Shown here in pieces: positions 1 to 10,250 of a stretch of DNA of 41,083 nt. The position numbers and the translations under genes are program-made. Below the pieces are notes generated by a model. It was not told the origin of the DNA and did no database searches. It saw nothing but the letters and a program-made list of their open reading frames with translations. Origin of the DNA: Acanthaster planci (taxonomy: Eukaryota > Echinodermata > Asteroidea > Valvatida > Acanthasteridae); the NCBI RefSeq assembly GCF_001949145.1, contig NW_019091359.1, positions 1,208,329 to 1,249,411 of the forward strand, written 5' to 3'. How positions within the stretch are numbered: position 1 is the stretch's first letter; every line of letters begins with the position of its first letter.

Positions 1-226
1 GCCCAAACCAAGTTATCGAATCTGTACTGGCTGTGGATGGGAGAAACGCACGTCAAGGGGAAGGGGAAGCAGCCACTAACCATGCAGTGGCTTCCTACTA
101 GTAGCCGCACATCTGAATGCTCAGCCACGACCATTTGGATGCAGCTCCTCTCTGTGGAAAACTCTGGAGGCCGATAGTGCCACGTCTCTCACGTCATATT
201 CAAGCACAACATGGCAGTGTAGTTTA
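1..226. other. No gene recognised
   Basis: Short leading stretch before the first satellite block. The only open frame, on the minus strand, runs into the GACTCG-type repeat and has no recognisable domain. I see nothing else here. Confidence 0.5.
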
Positions 227-326
227 ACTCGAGTCCAGGACTCGACTCGAGTCACATAGGGTAATGACTCGGACTCGACCACTATGACTCGGACTTGAGC
301 TGGTTGACTCGTGACTCGAGTCAAGT
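227..326. repeat. Degenerate GACTCG satellite, block 1
   Basis: About 100 bp made of imperfect units of the type GACTCG, GACTTG and GACTCGAGTC, including the palindromic unit ACTCGAGT. The same unit recurs at 901-1036 and 33211-33311. Open frames crossing it are low-complexity products of the repeat and not genes. Confidence 0.8.
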
Positions 327-900
327 ATTTTAATTATATACATTTATTTACATATTATATATTTACCGTATACGCCGTAAAAAATTAATTTGTATCCACC
401 CGTGCTATCACTGGTTTGCATGCGAGGAGCGAGCGTCGTTACGTTGCACATTTTCCACCTCGCCCATTTACATGTATGTACGGCTAAACATCCACTGATG
501 AGTTAACCAGACGCGTCAAATTCCGTATCCACAAACTGTGCGGAGGTAATCGGACTATGCGCTGGGCGACTTTGTTATGTACACTCTCGTACTGGCGTAA
601 ATATTCAGCCTCATAGTCTCCAGAACCAGTCGCGAATATGAACAGTTTTAGCGAAATGGCCAGGCTCGCGTTTAACTAAAAAAAAGCGTGGCCTGCGCTG
701 GGCGTGTGAAGTTACATGGGCGTGGATGGGCGAAGTGGTTGTGGTGTTGGTATCGGCGTTTTCGAAACGACTGAATTCGGTTAGACTTTGGTCTCGCTGG
801 TTCGATCAGTTTTGAAGCTGCTTTCGAAACCGCATGTTCAAACTCTGACAGGAACCAGCGAAACTGAAGTCTAAGCCTAATTAGCTGAACGACTTGATTC
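327..900. other. Spacer between two satellite blocks
   Basis: A 574-bp non-repetitive stretch separating two blocks of the same GACTCG-type satellite. It starts AT-rich (around 330-370) and carries an A8 run near 679. No coding domain is recognised. It could be an element inserted into a once-continuous satellite, but I see no clear terminal repeats that would prove this. Confidence 0.4.
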
Positions 901-1036
901 ATGACTTGTGACTCAGACTCTGGGTTTGTGACTCGGACTCGGACTCGGACTCCGGCGAAGTTTGTGACTCGAGACTTGGACTCAGACTCGAGGCTTGAGA
1001 CCCGGGACTCAGACTCTACATTGGTGACTCGACTAC
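901..1036. repeat. Degenerate GACTCG satellite, block 2
   Basis: About 135 bp of GACTCG, GACTTG and GACTCA units in the same orientation as block 1, with three near-consecutive GGACTC units around 933-952. It belongs to the same simple-repeat family as 227-326 and 33211-33311. Confidence 0.8.
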
Positions 1037-2387
1037 AACACTGTTATACGGGCACTTGATCTCACTTTTAGGCCAGTGCACTGCACACACTATGGACTGT
1101 ACCTCTGCAAGGTGATGAGTTTCAGTAAACGAATTCTCACTCGGAGAAAGACAACAAGTCGTTTGCTGTTTTCAAGAGTAAACGTTCACGAAAACTTATG
1201 TATTTTCTGCAATACATGCGGAGGCAGCTATTGCAATGAATTCAAACAGCTTAATAGTAATTTCTTTACTGATACACTGAGGGTTGATGATACCGAAATT
1301 CATCAATTTGTCTCGAGTCGACTTTGCATGATGGAAAAGCCGTCACGTAATCATGTCATCATTGACAACATCGGGAGATGGGGGGCTGGGGACATGTCCC
1401 CCTCCAGCCTACTGGATCCACCACTGGTACTCTGGCGATGATTTGATCTTGTGCTTGAATGTGCAGATCACTAACTCAGGTCTGATCCATCTGAAATTTC
1501 GGCTTTAGATACAACTGAACCTGTGTCATTCAAAGTAAGAACTCCGAACGAGCCTCTGTTTACCTATGGGGTAACTGAAAATGCGCACGTTAGTTGTCAT
1601 TGTTTTGTTGATCACGTCATGCACATTACGATTTGTGAGCCTGTTTCTTGGTGGAGTCTAATTTCTACGCTGCGGGTGTCAATTGAGTTTGTTTCTGCAT
1701 TCAATTGGGGACCCTGAACAATAGAGGACAATAAGGTCCCCGATTGACAGAGGGTCCGCAATTGACAACTGTGTACAAAACATATGGGTGGTCTTCTAAA
1801 AAAGTTGAAGTACAAACAAAAGAGGAACAATAGGGGGTTGCCAGTTGCAGGCAAACACACACTTGTGTGGGTGGGGGACGGGGGCGATATGTCCCCACTT
1901 TTTAAAATGGGGGAATTTGTGTCCTCCATTCTTTCCGGACACTAAATAAATGAAAAATGTCGGGGTGGGGAGTAGGCCAACATTTGATCCATAATATTCG
2001 GATACGATTAGTTTCAAATTGAAATAAGTCTTGCAAAAGCGTGTGCTGAAAAATTGGTTAAGGTGGCCGGAAATTGCATCAGATCGCACCACAAAACATC
2101 TAGAATCAAAACTTTCCCAGCACCCAGGTAAGCGTTAGGGCTGTTAAGACTTTGCGCTTCGCGCTAGCACTATTCAAGGTTATGTCCCACCCCCCCCTCC
2201 CTTTTGAAGAGCAATTGACACCCTTGCACGCTGCACCGGTTCCAGATCTTGAGAGTCATCATCCGTTGAGGCTTAACCCCCCCCCCAGTGCTGGATCTTT
2301 CATCTTCTCCATAGAGACTGCAGCTGTGCAGTGACGGCTCAATTGACATTTTATATGAAAGAAACACTTGTTTTGTTTTGCCCAATT
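1037..2387. other. Intergenic, no gene recognised
   Basis: Several open frames of 60-120 codons lie here on both strands, but none has a recognisable domain or gene-like composition. A 14-bp perfect palindrome, GGGGACATGTCCCC, is at 1388-1401. A related GATATGTCCCC plus G-rich tract is near 1875-1925, so this may be repeat-derived. C-runs occur at 2191 and 2277. Confidence 0.5.
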
Positions 2388-2393
2388 TTTATT
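2388..2393 (-). promoter_or_regulatory. Candidate poly(A) signal for the Tctex gene
   Basis: TTTATT on the plus strand reads AATAAA on the minus strand, about 360 bp past the stop of the Tctex1-domain gene. The hexamer is common in AT-rich DNA, so this is only a candidate. Confidence 0.3.
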
Positions 2394-2752
2394 CAACCAA
2401 ATTTTGCAATACTCATCACCTTTTTTACACTAATTGTGTCCGCAATCTTATACCTGATCAATGCAAACGAGTTTTCGGATTGTTTTTTTCGACACTGTCG
2501 ACATTTTCGTAATTTCTTGCGAACGATGGATCCACATTATATAAAACAGGTTTAAAAACGTGCACAGGACATAGCATTACAAACCGATAGAGGTTCGGCG
2601 AAAGAAAAGACTCTCAAGTGGTTTTCATTTTTCTTTGAGTCATCTTTTGAGTCGAACTCGAAAAGGCATGCTGGTCGAGAAAGCTTCTTGAAGCTAGATC
2701 CAGTTATCAGGAAATAGATCCTGGGCAGATAGAAAAGTGTTGTAGGGGTAGC

Positions 2753-3523
2753 TTAATCGAGATATATCCCGTACGTTGTCGCTATAGCATACACCCATCC
2801 ATTTTGAAAGGTTGCTGTGGCATAGCAGTCCGTTTCGGTGTTCCAAACACAGCGGCTAATGACCATCGTATCCGCTCCTTCAATTTGTCCGACTTGAATG
2901 AAGACCACGAGCCTGTAGCGTTCAAAACACAGCAGCTTCACCTTGTGTTTGATTTCCTCGGATAGTCTCTTCACAAGCTCTGGGCCGTTCTCGGGCACGT
3001 ACCTCTTGTGACTGAGCTCGCTCTCCAGGACTTCGTTCATGATCGCCTCCACTTTCTCTGGACGGAAGTGACAGCCCGGCTTGGGCTGCATTCGGTAGGA
3101 GTTCTCGTATCGGAGCTGGCCCGCCTCGTCCGCCGCGTCCACTGCCCTTTGGGAATTGGACTCGCCACCTCGCCGGAACCGCCACCACATGGACGTTGAG
3201 ATGTCCTTGCCGAAGTACAGAGTGTCCTTTCTCGTTCTGTTGGAGTTATCCTCCAGCCAGGCAAGCAGACCGGGCTTGGTAGAGGTCTCCTGGGCAGGGA
3301 CTTGTTCATTGCTACGACCAGACATCGAGGCAGCGGCCGCTTGGAAGGCCCCGGTCCATTTGCTGCTCCCTCCAGACAGCTGTCTCTTGAAGGGGTTCTC
3401 CGCTTTGGGACCGGAGCCGGAACTGGTTTCTCGCGGTCTTGATATCGAACCAGACCCTTGGCTTAAAAAGGAAGAGGAGCGGGATTGCCCCTTCACGCCG
3501 TAATTATTCCGAACCGAATCCAT
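2753..3523 (-). CDS. Tctex1-domain protein (dynein light chain Tctex-type 4/5-like)
   Basis: A single-exon 256-aa protein. Residues ~1-135 form a Ser/Gly/Arg-rich, low-complexity N-terminal region. Residues ~139-256 form a Tctex1/DYNLT domain with the hallmark YENSYRMQP entry, FRPEKV, the RYRLVV strand, SRCVWNTETD, YATATFQN and the terminal VYAIATTYGIYLD. Family members are light chains or adaptors of dynein motors, often ciliary. The long N-terminus ahead of the domain fits the TCTEX1D (DYNLT4/5-like) group more than short DYNLT1/3. The start is the ATG at 3521-3523, with A at -3 and G at +4; a GTG two codons upstream extends the open frame but is an unlikely eukaryotic start. Family assignment is firm; the exact paralog is not. 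The absence of introns is observed but not explained. Confidence 0.87.
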   Translation of the reverse strand: MDSVRNNYGVKGQSRSSSFLSQGSGSISRPRETSSGSGPKAENPFKRQLSGGSSKWTGAFQAAAASMSGRSNEQVPAQETSTKPGLLAWLEDNSNRTRKDTLYFGKDISTSMWWRFRRGGESNSQRAVDAADEAGQLRYENSYRMQPKPGCHFRPEKVEAIMNEVLESELSHKRYVPENGPELVKRLSEEIKHKVKLLCFERYRLVVFIQVGQIEGADTMVISRCVWNTETDCYATATFQNGWVYAIATTYGIYLD

Positions 3524-4423
3524 TGTCACATCAATGATCCACGATCCACGGACGGCCCACTCAGCAACCGATTCCCGGAAGTTCGATGTAGGTCAAGCTA
3601 GGGCAACACTCAAGAATCTAGAGTTCTTTCCAAAACTGGTATTGCGTTGTGGAAGACCGATTCGTCTTTCAAGTTATTTTTCTCAAAATGGCCCTGAGCA
3701 ATAACTGCATGTTTGTAGAAGTCACAACCGCCTGGCAATACGTGCCTCTGCACGTATTCTTATCTGCATTTGAATTATCTAGGCTCAGGGCTCACCTTAA
3801 GTCTCCTGTTACATTCTAAGCATTTATCTGCATTTTTTACACATGTTGTTGCTCTGCTGTACATGTACCGCGTGTTTGCAGAGAGGATTAAGATTGCCTT
3901 CTTGCATGACGCGGTTATCGTTAACAACCTTCGACACTCCAAACAGAACTTGGGAGGGACTGCATTAAGCGGGATTTGTTTGGAAGTCCGTGCGGTGAAA
4001 AAGAACCCATGTTATACTCCTTGAGCATCCTACGCTTTCTCCGCAATGTAACTCTCCTTTCAGTGATCAGGGCTTCGAAAGCACTTGACTTCACTTATGG
4101 CCAGACCACTCGAAAGAGTTTCCCTTCTCCTTTGAGATGACTCAGGCGAACATCTACCTCAGAACTCCATAACAATTTGGCTTTCCTCCTCGCCTCGCAC
4201 CAATCACGGTGATTTATGGTATCTGAACCTTTTTTAGGGGACATGATGAGACTGATTTCTGTCTCAGTATTTCAATCAGGGCCTGAGAAATATTGCTTCT
4301 AATAAAAAGGCACGCAGCGGGGAATAAACAAAGGGGAAATTGGTGGGGTCGAAGGACTGAGAGAGGACACAATTCATAATTGACAGATTGGAGAACAACC
4401 GCTCAATATTGGCGCTTTTAAGG
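3524..4423. other. Upstream region of the Tctex gene, no gene
   Basis: This 900-bp stretch presumably holds the promoter and 5' UTR of the minus-strand Tctex1 gene, but I could not fix a TATA box or transcription start. An 84-codon plus-strand open frame near 3770-4024 has no recognisable domain. Confidence 0.4.
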
Positions 4424-4770
4424 TATTTCTACCGGAGCGTCTCCTTTATTCAGCTAGCTGTAGATTATGCAGACCTAAGGGAAGGGTTTTGCTGACCACA
4501 CTGTAAAGTCATAAGCATTTCTGGTATGGTTCCTTGAACCTGCTTCATAAATTGTAAACTGTTTAATGAGACGCTGTCAGACTAATTTACAACTAGATAT
4601 TTCTACCGGAGCGTCTCCTTTATTCAGCTAGCTGTAGATTATGCAGACCTAAGGGAAGGGTTTTGCTGACCACACTGTAAAGTCATAAGCATTTCTGGTA
4701 TGGTTCCTTGAACCTGCTTCATAAATTGTAAACTGTTTAATGAGACGCTGTCAGACTAATTTATAACTAG
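4424..4770. repeat. Two-copy tandem repeat, 174-bp period
   Basis: The copies at 4424-4597 and 4598-4770 read almost identically; the only difference I saw is C at 4590 versus T at 4764. Each copy starts near TATTTCTACCGGAGCG and contains AGCGTCTC near its left end and the complement GAGACGCT near its right end, so the unit may itself be a small element with inverted ends. Near-identity implies a recent duplication or an assembly artefact. Confidence 0.92.
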
Positions 4771-4776
4771 TGTACG

Positions 4777-4818
4777 GTGTTTCAAGCCTTCTCTTTTTCA
4801 AAATCTGGCTTGAAACAC
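4777..4818. repeat. Perfect 12-bp inverted repeat (hairpin)
   Basis: GTGTTTCAAGCC at 4777-4788 is followed after 18 bp by its exact reverse complement at 4807-4818. It starts only 7 bp after the tandem duplication. It could be the tip of a small foldback element; no gene ends close by, so a transcriptional role is not suggested. Confidence 0.75.
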
Positions 4819-6444
4819 TAAAGTATATTTTTACATGTCAGGAAATTTCATCCCATGTGTTCACTTTTATTTTCACTCTCAAGTTAAAATAAATGGGAAG
4901 TCAACCTCGATATATCAATAAAAGCCTCTAGCTACTCGAACAAATGAGATTCTGTAACGCTGTGTTCTGGAGTTGAACTGAAATTTTGCAGACAGCAGCT
5001 GATGTGAAGCAAATCCGAAGTTTCTCAATGTAAGAATAATAACCGACCCCAAGAAGAAATGAATAAATGAATAAATAACTAAACATGTATTCCTTGAAAT
5101 GATAGCACACCAGCAGAACCCTCATTTGTGAGAAAATACAGACAAAAGAAACGCTTTAAAAGTCCACTTTCCAGTAAAATCAACCTAAAAGGAGAGGTGG
5201 TACTTCAGAAAGTCGCACGGAATATTTTCCCAAGTAATCTTCATGGCAAGATCCCTTTAAGGTACAATCAACATTCAGCCAGCGTAACATTGTATTTCAA
5301 GCCAGATAAGAGATAAACATTGGAGGGGATATCATGCCCAAGCTTTACGTAAGAACAAGAAAAAATAAGATAGTTACTTGGCGCAATCATAACGACTATA
5401 TACAGGACTTTGACACTAAGGACTTTGTTTGAAATCTACACGGGCGCTGTGAGCTTCTCCTAGAAAAGTGCTGTGAATGAGTTGTCAAGCAAAAACTGAA
5501 AAACTCTGAGACTTTTAAGCACAACCATCGGCACATCTACAAAGGAAATGACGAACAACCCTCACCCTGAAGAAAATGCTTTTTTGTTAAAAATAATAAT
5601 AATAATAACAATAATGACAGAAAGCGATTTTTTGGACTTTTCGTTTCTCTTAATACCAAAAGCATGTAATCAAACCCCAATTGTATCTCCCGTGGAAACG
5701 CTTTACAAGCTATTACAAATAATTCCCCGATCTCCCCCCCCCAAAAAAATGGAATTATCCCAGTTCTGTCTCTGCCCTTGAATTGTTTTAAAGCAATAAA
5801 TATTTTAGAAGACTCTGATGGGACTCGGCCTATCATTTATTGCAATACCCTCATGGCACACACTGATGTCCTGATATCCAATTACTTCAGATCTATCAAA
5901 ACGAACCTTGCAATCTTTTTCTAATTTGGGGAAAATAAAATTTGGGACATCTGTCGCCTGTAATGGGACGGGGGATAAATGGACCGTGAAGAGGTCAGTG
6001 TTTGCGCCACTGATCTCTGGCCATCGCCCTGCGTTGATTACCTCGTTTTCCCAAGCAACTTGCATTTGTGGCCTTAGGCATGTGATTTTTAATTGTTTTT
6101 TTAGTTTGTTTTCTGTACTGCCTCCATCAGAAAAACATAAGATATCAAAGGCAATTTGCTCCATGGCTGTTTCTTCACTTTAAAAATCCTCAATGCACGC
6201 GTGACATGAACTAAAATGTAAAATGTATTCATTCCGTCGTTGAGGGCGCTGCCACAAACAGAGACTAGCTTTGTGGTTGCTATGATTCGAGTCCCAAAGC
6301 AAAAAACAAGATAGAACGTGTGCTTTTCGAATCAGTGGCTTCTTCTTACATGATTCGGCTGGGACAACGTCACAGTAATACGCACTTCGGGCAATAGTTT
6401 TAATTAGTGTAAAGTACAAGGTAAAAAGACTTTCTGTACACTTC
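4819..6444. other. Intergenic, no gene recognised
   Basis: AT-rich DNA with an (AAT)n microsatellite around 5587-5610. Open frames up to 119 codons (5805-6164 minus, 5908-6183 plus) overlap each other on opposite strands and show no domain, so I do not call them genes. Confidence 0.5.
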
Positions 6445-6641
6445 TGTACCCTCTTTTAAAACCCGTTTCACCTACGACATGTCTGGACATTTACGTTGAT
6501 ATGCGTTTAGGAATATGTTTAAATTCCAAGTGGATCTCACAGAGCTAAACGTGTACCGCGGAAAAGCGTTTAGCATTTATCACATTCCTAGGCGTATTTC
6601 AAAAACATGTTGCAGGTTAAACGCGTTTCAAAACGGGTACA
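6445..6641. mobile_element. Imperfect foldback (MITE-like) element
   Basis: The left arm begins TGTACCC at 6445 and the right arm ends GGGTACA at 6641. The arms (~75 bp each) are imperfect reverse complements, sharing the ordered blocks TGTACCC, TTTT, CGTTT, ACCT, ACATGT, TACG and TAGGAAT. This layout fits a non-autonomous foldback or MITE-like element. No target-site duplication was identified. Confidence 0.6.
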
Positions 6642-7583
6642 ACGTGAACAACTCTACACGCCGTTTACGGTGTACAGTACTGTAGTGGATGCAAACCCAT
6701 GGCAGAAACAAAATCCTGTAGAAAATTGGATCTTTGGATTTTTTGGCGCACACTACTACTCTACCGGTAGAGCAAATAATTCAGCGCTCCACGGAGTGGT
6801 TTTGCAGAAAATTATGGAAACAACCCAATAAGCGTAGCCTACGTAATCGTTGTAATGTACACGTACCTTTGTATAATTGCAAGGAAAATTTAGACAGAAA
6901 TAATTGCAATTTCTGCACTAACACGCCAGAATTTTGGATATCTTTCTATACTCATAGCTATTCCAAGACATCTTCATCCCTTTCGACAAGATTTTCCGCC
7001 CCTTTCTCTCCTTCCAATTCTTCAAATCTTCCCCTCCCTTTCGACACCCATGATTTTGAACATGAAGTCACTGCACCACTTGGAATCCTCCCCGGTGATG
7101 GAGGCAGAACCCTACCACCCACCTTGTAAAATACATGCTCCTCACCTCTAACGTGTAGGCCTAAAGCTTGTTACACCGTCGCTTCTGCCGTCACTATACT
7201 ATAGCACTAGGTGAGGGAGCTTCTTATACAGTGCGTAGATTGGAGTTCGCCAAGTGATGTCAATTACTCAAAATTCACTATCATGCACAATGGTAAAGCA
7301 CGCTTTGTGCTACTAACGACAGCTTTTGTTTCGTTCATCGCTCCATTTAGCACTAGAATCACTTTATCTTTTGTGGCAATATCTTAAGTCTTATACTATG
7401 CCCCAAGCTGGCACATACTGTGTCTTTGAATATCATTACAGTCATATTGAATTTCAGCCGCGTATGGTCTCTCGAAGTGGGGTATTCTTAGTTTCTTTTG
7501 ATACAGTCGAACTATGATCTCATCATGGCAGCACAATGAGATTTGCTGAAACGCATTGAGAGAAAGGTAATACAATGCTAGAT
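6642..7583. other. Downstream flank of the GPCR, no gene recognised
   Basis: About 940 bp, presumably including the 3' UTR of the minus-strand GPCR. A 131-codon open frame at 6734-7129 is Ser/Thr/Pro-rich towards its end and has no recognisable domain. One TAGGCCTA 8-mer is at 7156-7163. Confidence 0.45.
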
Positions 7584-8639
7584 TCACTCACACTGCACGG
7601 ATCCACACTTAGCACGGGCAGCCAAGAGCAGACGGGATGGTTTGGGTATCTCGCCGAACCTGCAGCGTAAGATGCAGCGGATCACTCGGTTGAAGCGCGG
7701 GTGATTCACCGTGTAGATGATGGGATTCAGGCAGCTGTTGAAGGTGAACGGCACCGAGAGAAACAGCAAGACCCTGCCGGAGTGTGGCACCAGCAAGGTG
7801 AAGGAATACGGGGCGCTGAACACCACGAAGGCACTGGATACCATGAAGAGATTCGTGGTGATCTGTAGCTGCTGCCTGTTGACGCGCTTTTTGAAGCGGA
7901 CCTCCAGCTCTCGCGTGGTCTCGTCGGGACGCGCACCAGATAACATTTCGTGGGATGATCGAAACGACTCCTCCTTACGCTCAAAGTGGCGCTTGACGTG
8001 TACAAAGATCAGCGAGTAACTGATGACGATGGTGGCCAAGGGGATTGGGTAGATGCAGAAAGCCTGGACCAGCTGGTAGTCGGAGGACCTTGGGTGATAA
8101 TCGATGTCACTGCAGGTATTGTCGCCCGGATCATATCCAAGCTCGCCGACGCCAAAGGCAGGTGGGATGAGCAAGGCAACTAACGGTATGGCCCACGTGC
8201 ACACCACCATGATGACGATTTTCTTGGGCGTGAAGAGCCAGTGGTAAGCTGCTGCGGGGCCCCTTATGAGCAGCAGGCGGTTGAGAGCGATACAGGCCAG
8301 GTTGTACAGGCTGGCTCCCCCACAGGTGAATGACATCAGGGCCAAGAGAAAGCAGAGGCCTTTTGAGTGCAACGGCCATCCGTCGACCGAGAGGAGGGCT
8401 GCAACGTTGCTCACCGGCAATAGCAGGCAGTAGCAGAGATCGGTAGCGGCCAGGCTCACCACGAACACGTTGGTGTTGTTCTGTAATTGCTTGGACAGCA
8501 TGACAGCGAGGATGACGATGCAATTGCCTATGGTCCCCACGACAAATATAATCAGGACGAGAACAGCCACCACTACCCTTTCCTCGTAGGTAAAGAGCGA
8601 ATCCCCCAAGGTGCTGTTCAAGGTGCCGATGTCTGCCAT
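7584..8639 (-). CDS. Class A (rhodopsin-type) G protein-coupled receptor, orphan
   Basis: A single-exon 351-aa seven-transmembrane receptor. Visible landmarks: NST glycosylation site at N8; TM1 GTIGNCIVI (N39, position 1.50); TM2 SLAATDLCY (D67, 2.50); C96 (3.25), expected to bond ECL2 C176; TM3 end ALNRLLLI, with N120-R121-L122 replacing DRY; TM4 W149; TM5 P200 and Y208; TM6 FSAPYS with P277 but no CWxP tryptophan; and TM7 NSCLNPIIY (NPxxY at 304-308). The tail is short and basic with several cysteines. The NR(Y/L)LLI-RGP stretch after TM3 recalls the melatonin-receptor/moody/GPR84-like orphan group, so it is a plasma-membrane receptor with unknown ligand. The ATG at 8637-8639 has A at -3 and G at +4. 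The receptor class is firm; the subfamily is tentative. Confidence 0.93.
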   Translation of the reverse strand: MADIGTLNSTLGDSLFTYEERVVVAVLVLIIFVVGTIGNCIVILAVMLSKQLQNNTNVFVVSLAATDLCYCLLLPVSNVAALLSVDGWPLHSKGLCFLLALMSFTCGGASLYNLACIALNRLLLIRGPAAAYHWLFTPKKIVIMVVCTWAIPLVALLIPPAFGVGELGYDPGDNTCSDIDYHPRSSDYQLVQAFCIYPIPLATIVISYSLIFVHVKRHFERKEESFRSSHEMLSGARPDETTRELEVRFKKRVNRQQLQITTNLFMVSSAFVVFSAPYSFTLLVPHSGRVLLFLSVPFTFNSCLNPIIYTVNHPRFNRVIRCILRCRFGEIPKPSRLLLAARAKCGSVQCE

Positions 8640-10157
8640 CGTTCGATTTCAACTCGCCAACGAATAAGCGAAAGACGAGAAAGTTTCTACTCTTCGAGCC
8701 GAGAGAATATCCCGTCCTATGTCGAAGCCAGTAACGAATCAGTGAAATAAATGGTGCACTTAGACTGAGGTGTGACTACTGAAAACTTCCAGGTGGCACC
8801 GAGAGAAATCTCAGCGGCGGGTCGGCGACGATAACATCTCAATCACGCAGCAGTCGAAAGCAGATACTCCGGGCACCGACGCTCGAGCACTCTTCTTGAG
8901 GAAGCTTGTTTTATCGTTCTGTGTGAGGGCTGTAATGACCGTATCACCTCCGCAACGTCAGCACTAACAGACCTCGGACAGACCGCGAAAATAAGATGTA
9001 AATGGGCCAGTCCTGCTCGGCTGCGACGCTATTCTTATTACTAGGAAGACCTTAAAATAGTGACGAGGGTATAGTTGCAAAACGAGTTCGGCGCAAGTGA
9101 ATGCAGGTTCATATATGAACGCGCCAGAGTCATCGCATCGCAGCATATGGCTCGGAATATAATCAAGTATGCGACTGCTTTCTAAAGGGTTACGCACGGA
9201 TGCATGCTACTGATGACTGACGTGGGTTGGTCCAGTTAACATCCACCAACTGAATCACCCGCTCTGTATTGTTAATCAGGTCGCCGTTGGGCTCATGGAA
9301 TGGCAAAATTGTCGTCCAAAAATTACATCTTTAAATATTTAGCGTCGTTATCGAGAACACAGACTAATGTTATTACGTAGACTGATTCACCAACATCATG
9401 TTAATAATGAAATATTCCTGTAGTATTTTAGAAGAGAGTATTACATAAACACCATTGCGATGATAGAGCAGTTAACACTGCAATAACCCGTTAATAAACA
9501 AAGTGACATCGCATGCTGTCGCCACCGTTCAGTGCAATGCAGTTGTTTTAAACCTGCCAGCATTTTGAGCAAACTGTACGACTGTAAATGTAGTTTCATA
9601 TTGCCAAGGTCCTTCACACTTCTGGGAAATCTCATCTCTTACTGGAAATATAAATAATATGGCATGATCAGTTTATTTCTCGAAACTAAAGCCATTAGAA
9701 CGAAATTTTAACCCTTCAGTGAGACACTCCAATAAACGGTTTACCAACACGCAAGCATCGCACCAACGGAAATGCAAACTTGCTGTCTACATTGAGATGA
9801 CAAATAAAAATTGGGCCGCTCCTAAAATCAAAACGGATTTGGTGAAAGCAGGTATGAAAACTCTGGCTTGCGACAGACACGCAAAATTCTGATTCTGCGC
9901 AGACCCTCTACCACGGATGTCTCACTCCGAATATGAAACAGCCGTGTGAAACCTATGGATGTTACTTGTAACTGATTTCCCCAGAAAAAAAAGGTAAACA
10001 CGTTCGCGTGACACACGATACATCGATCAACATCAGGTACATACGATCCTTTCCATTTTATTAATTTTACTGCCAATGCAATCTCCACTGTTTATCAAAT
10101 GGTTGCTTCCAGAAAGTAATTTTATGGTCTCATGACAATGACAGCCTATTTACTAAG
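8640..10157. other. Upstream of the GPCR, no other gene
   Basis: About 1.5 kb that likely includes the promoter and 5' UTR of the minus-strand GPCR. Open frames of 64-87 codons lack recognisable domains. No convincing core promoter element could be fixed. Confidence 0.4.
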
Positions 10158-10250
10158 GGAATAAATATGTGCTTGACCGGTCTTAAAAGCGCGTTCAAGA
10201 CCGCCCGAGGGGAATGCACGCGACTAATGGTAAAAGCACATATTTATTCC
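10158..10250. repeat. Perfect 17-bp inverted repeat, 93 bp overall
   Basis: GGAATAAATATGTGCTT at 10158-10174 is the exact reverse complement of 10234-10250. The 59-bp centre contains GACCGGTC and is more GC-rich than its surroundings. The layout fits a very small MITE or the terminal part of a larger foldback. A related ATTCATAAATA/TATTTATGAAT pair at ~10253 and ~10793 may mark a larger element. Confidence 0.7.

Noticed and set aside
1076-1441. 121-codon plus-strand open frame
   Set aside because: No recognisable domain, and its end runs into a G/C-rich palindromic repeat-like stretch.
3156-3503. 115-codon plus-strand open frame
   Set aside because: Antisense to the Tctex1 gene's low-complexity N-terminus; no domain.
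3524-3529. GTG-initiated extension of the Tctex gene
   Set aside because: Eukaryotic genes rarely start at GTG, and the ATG at 3521-3523 has a good context.
4424-4770. CRISPR array
   Set aside because: Two 174-bp head-to-tail copies with no spacer pattern, in an animal genome.
7717-8019. 100-codon plus-strand open frame
   Set aside because: Antisense shadow of the GPCR coding sequence.
8131-8652. 173-codon minus-strand open frame overlapping the GPCR
   Set aside because: It is an alternate frame of the GPCR gene; the overlapping frame has all seven-TM motifs and this one has none.
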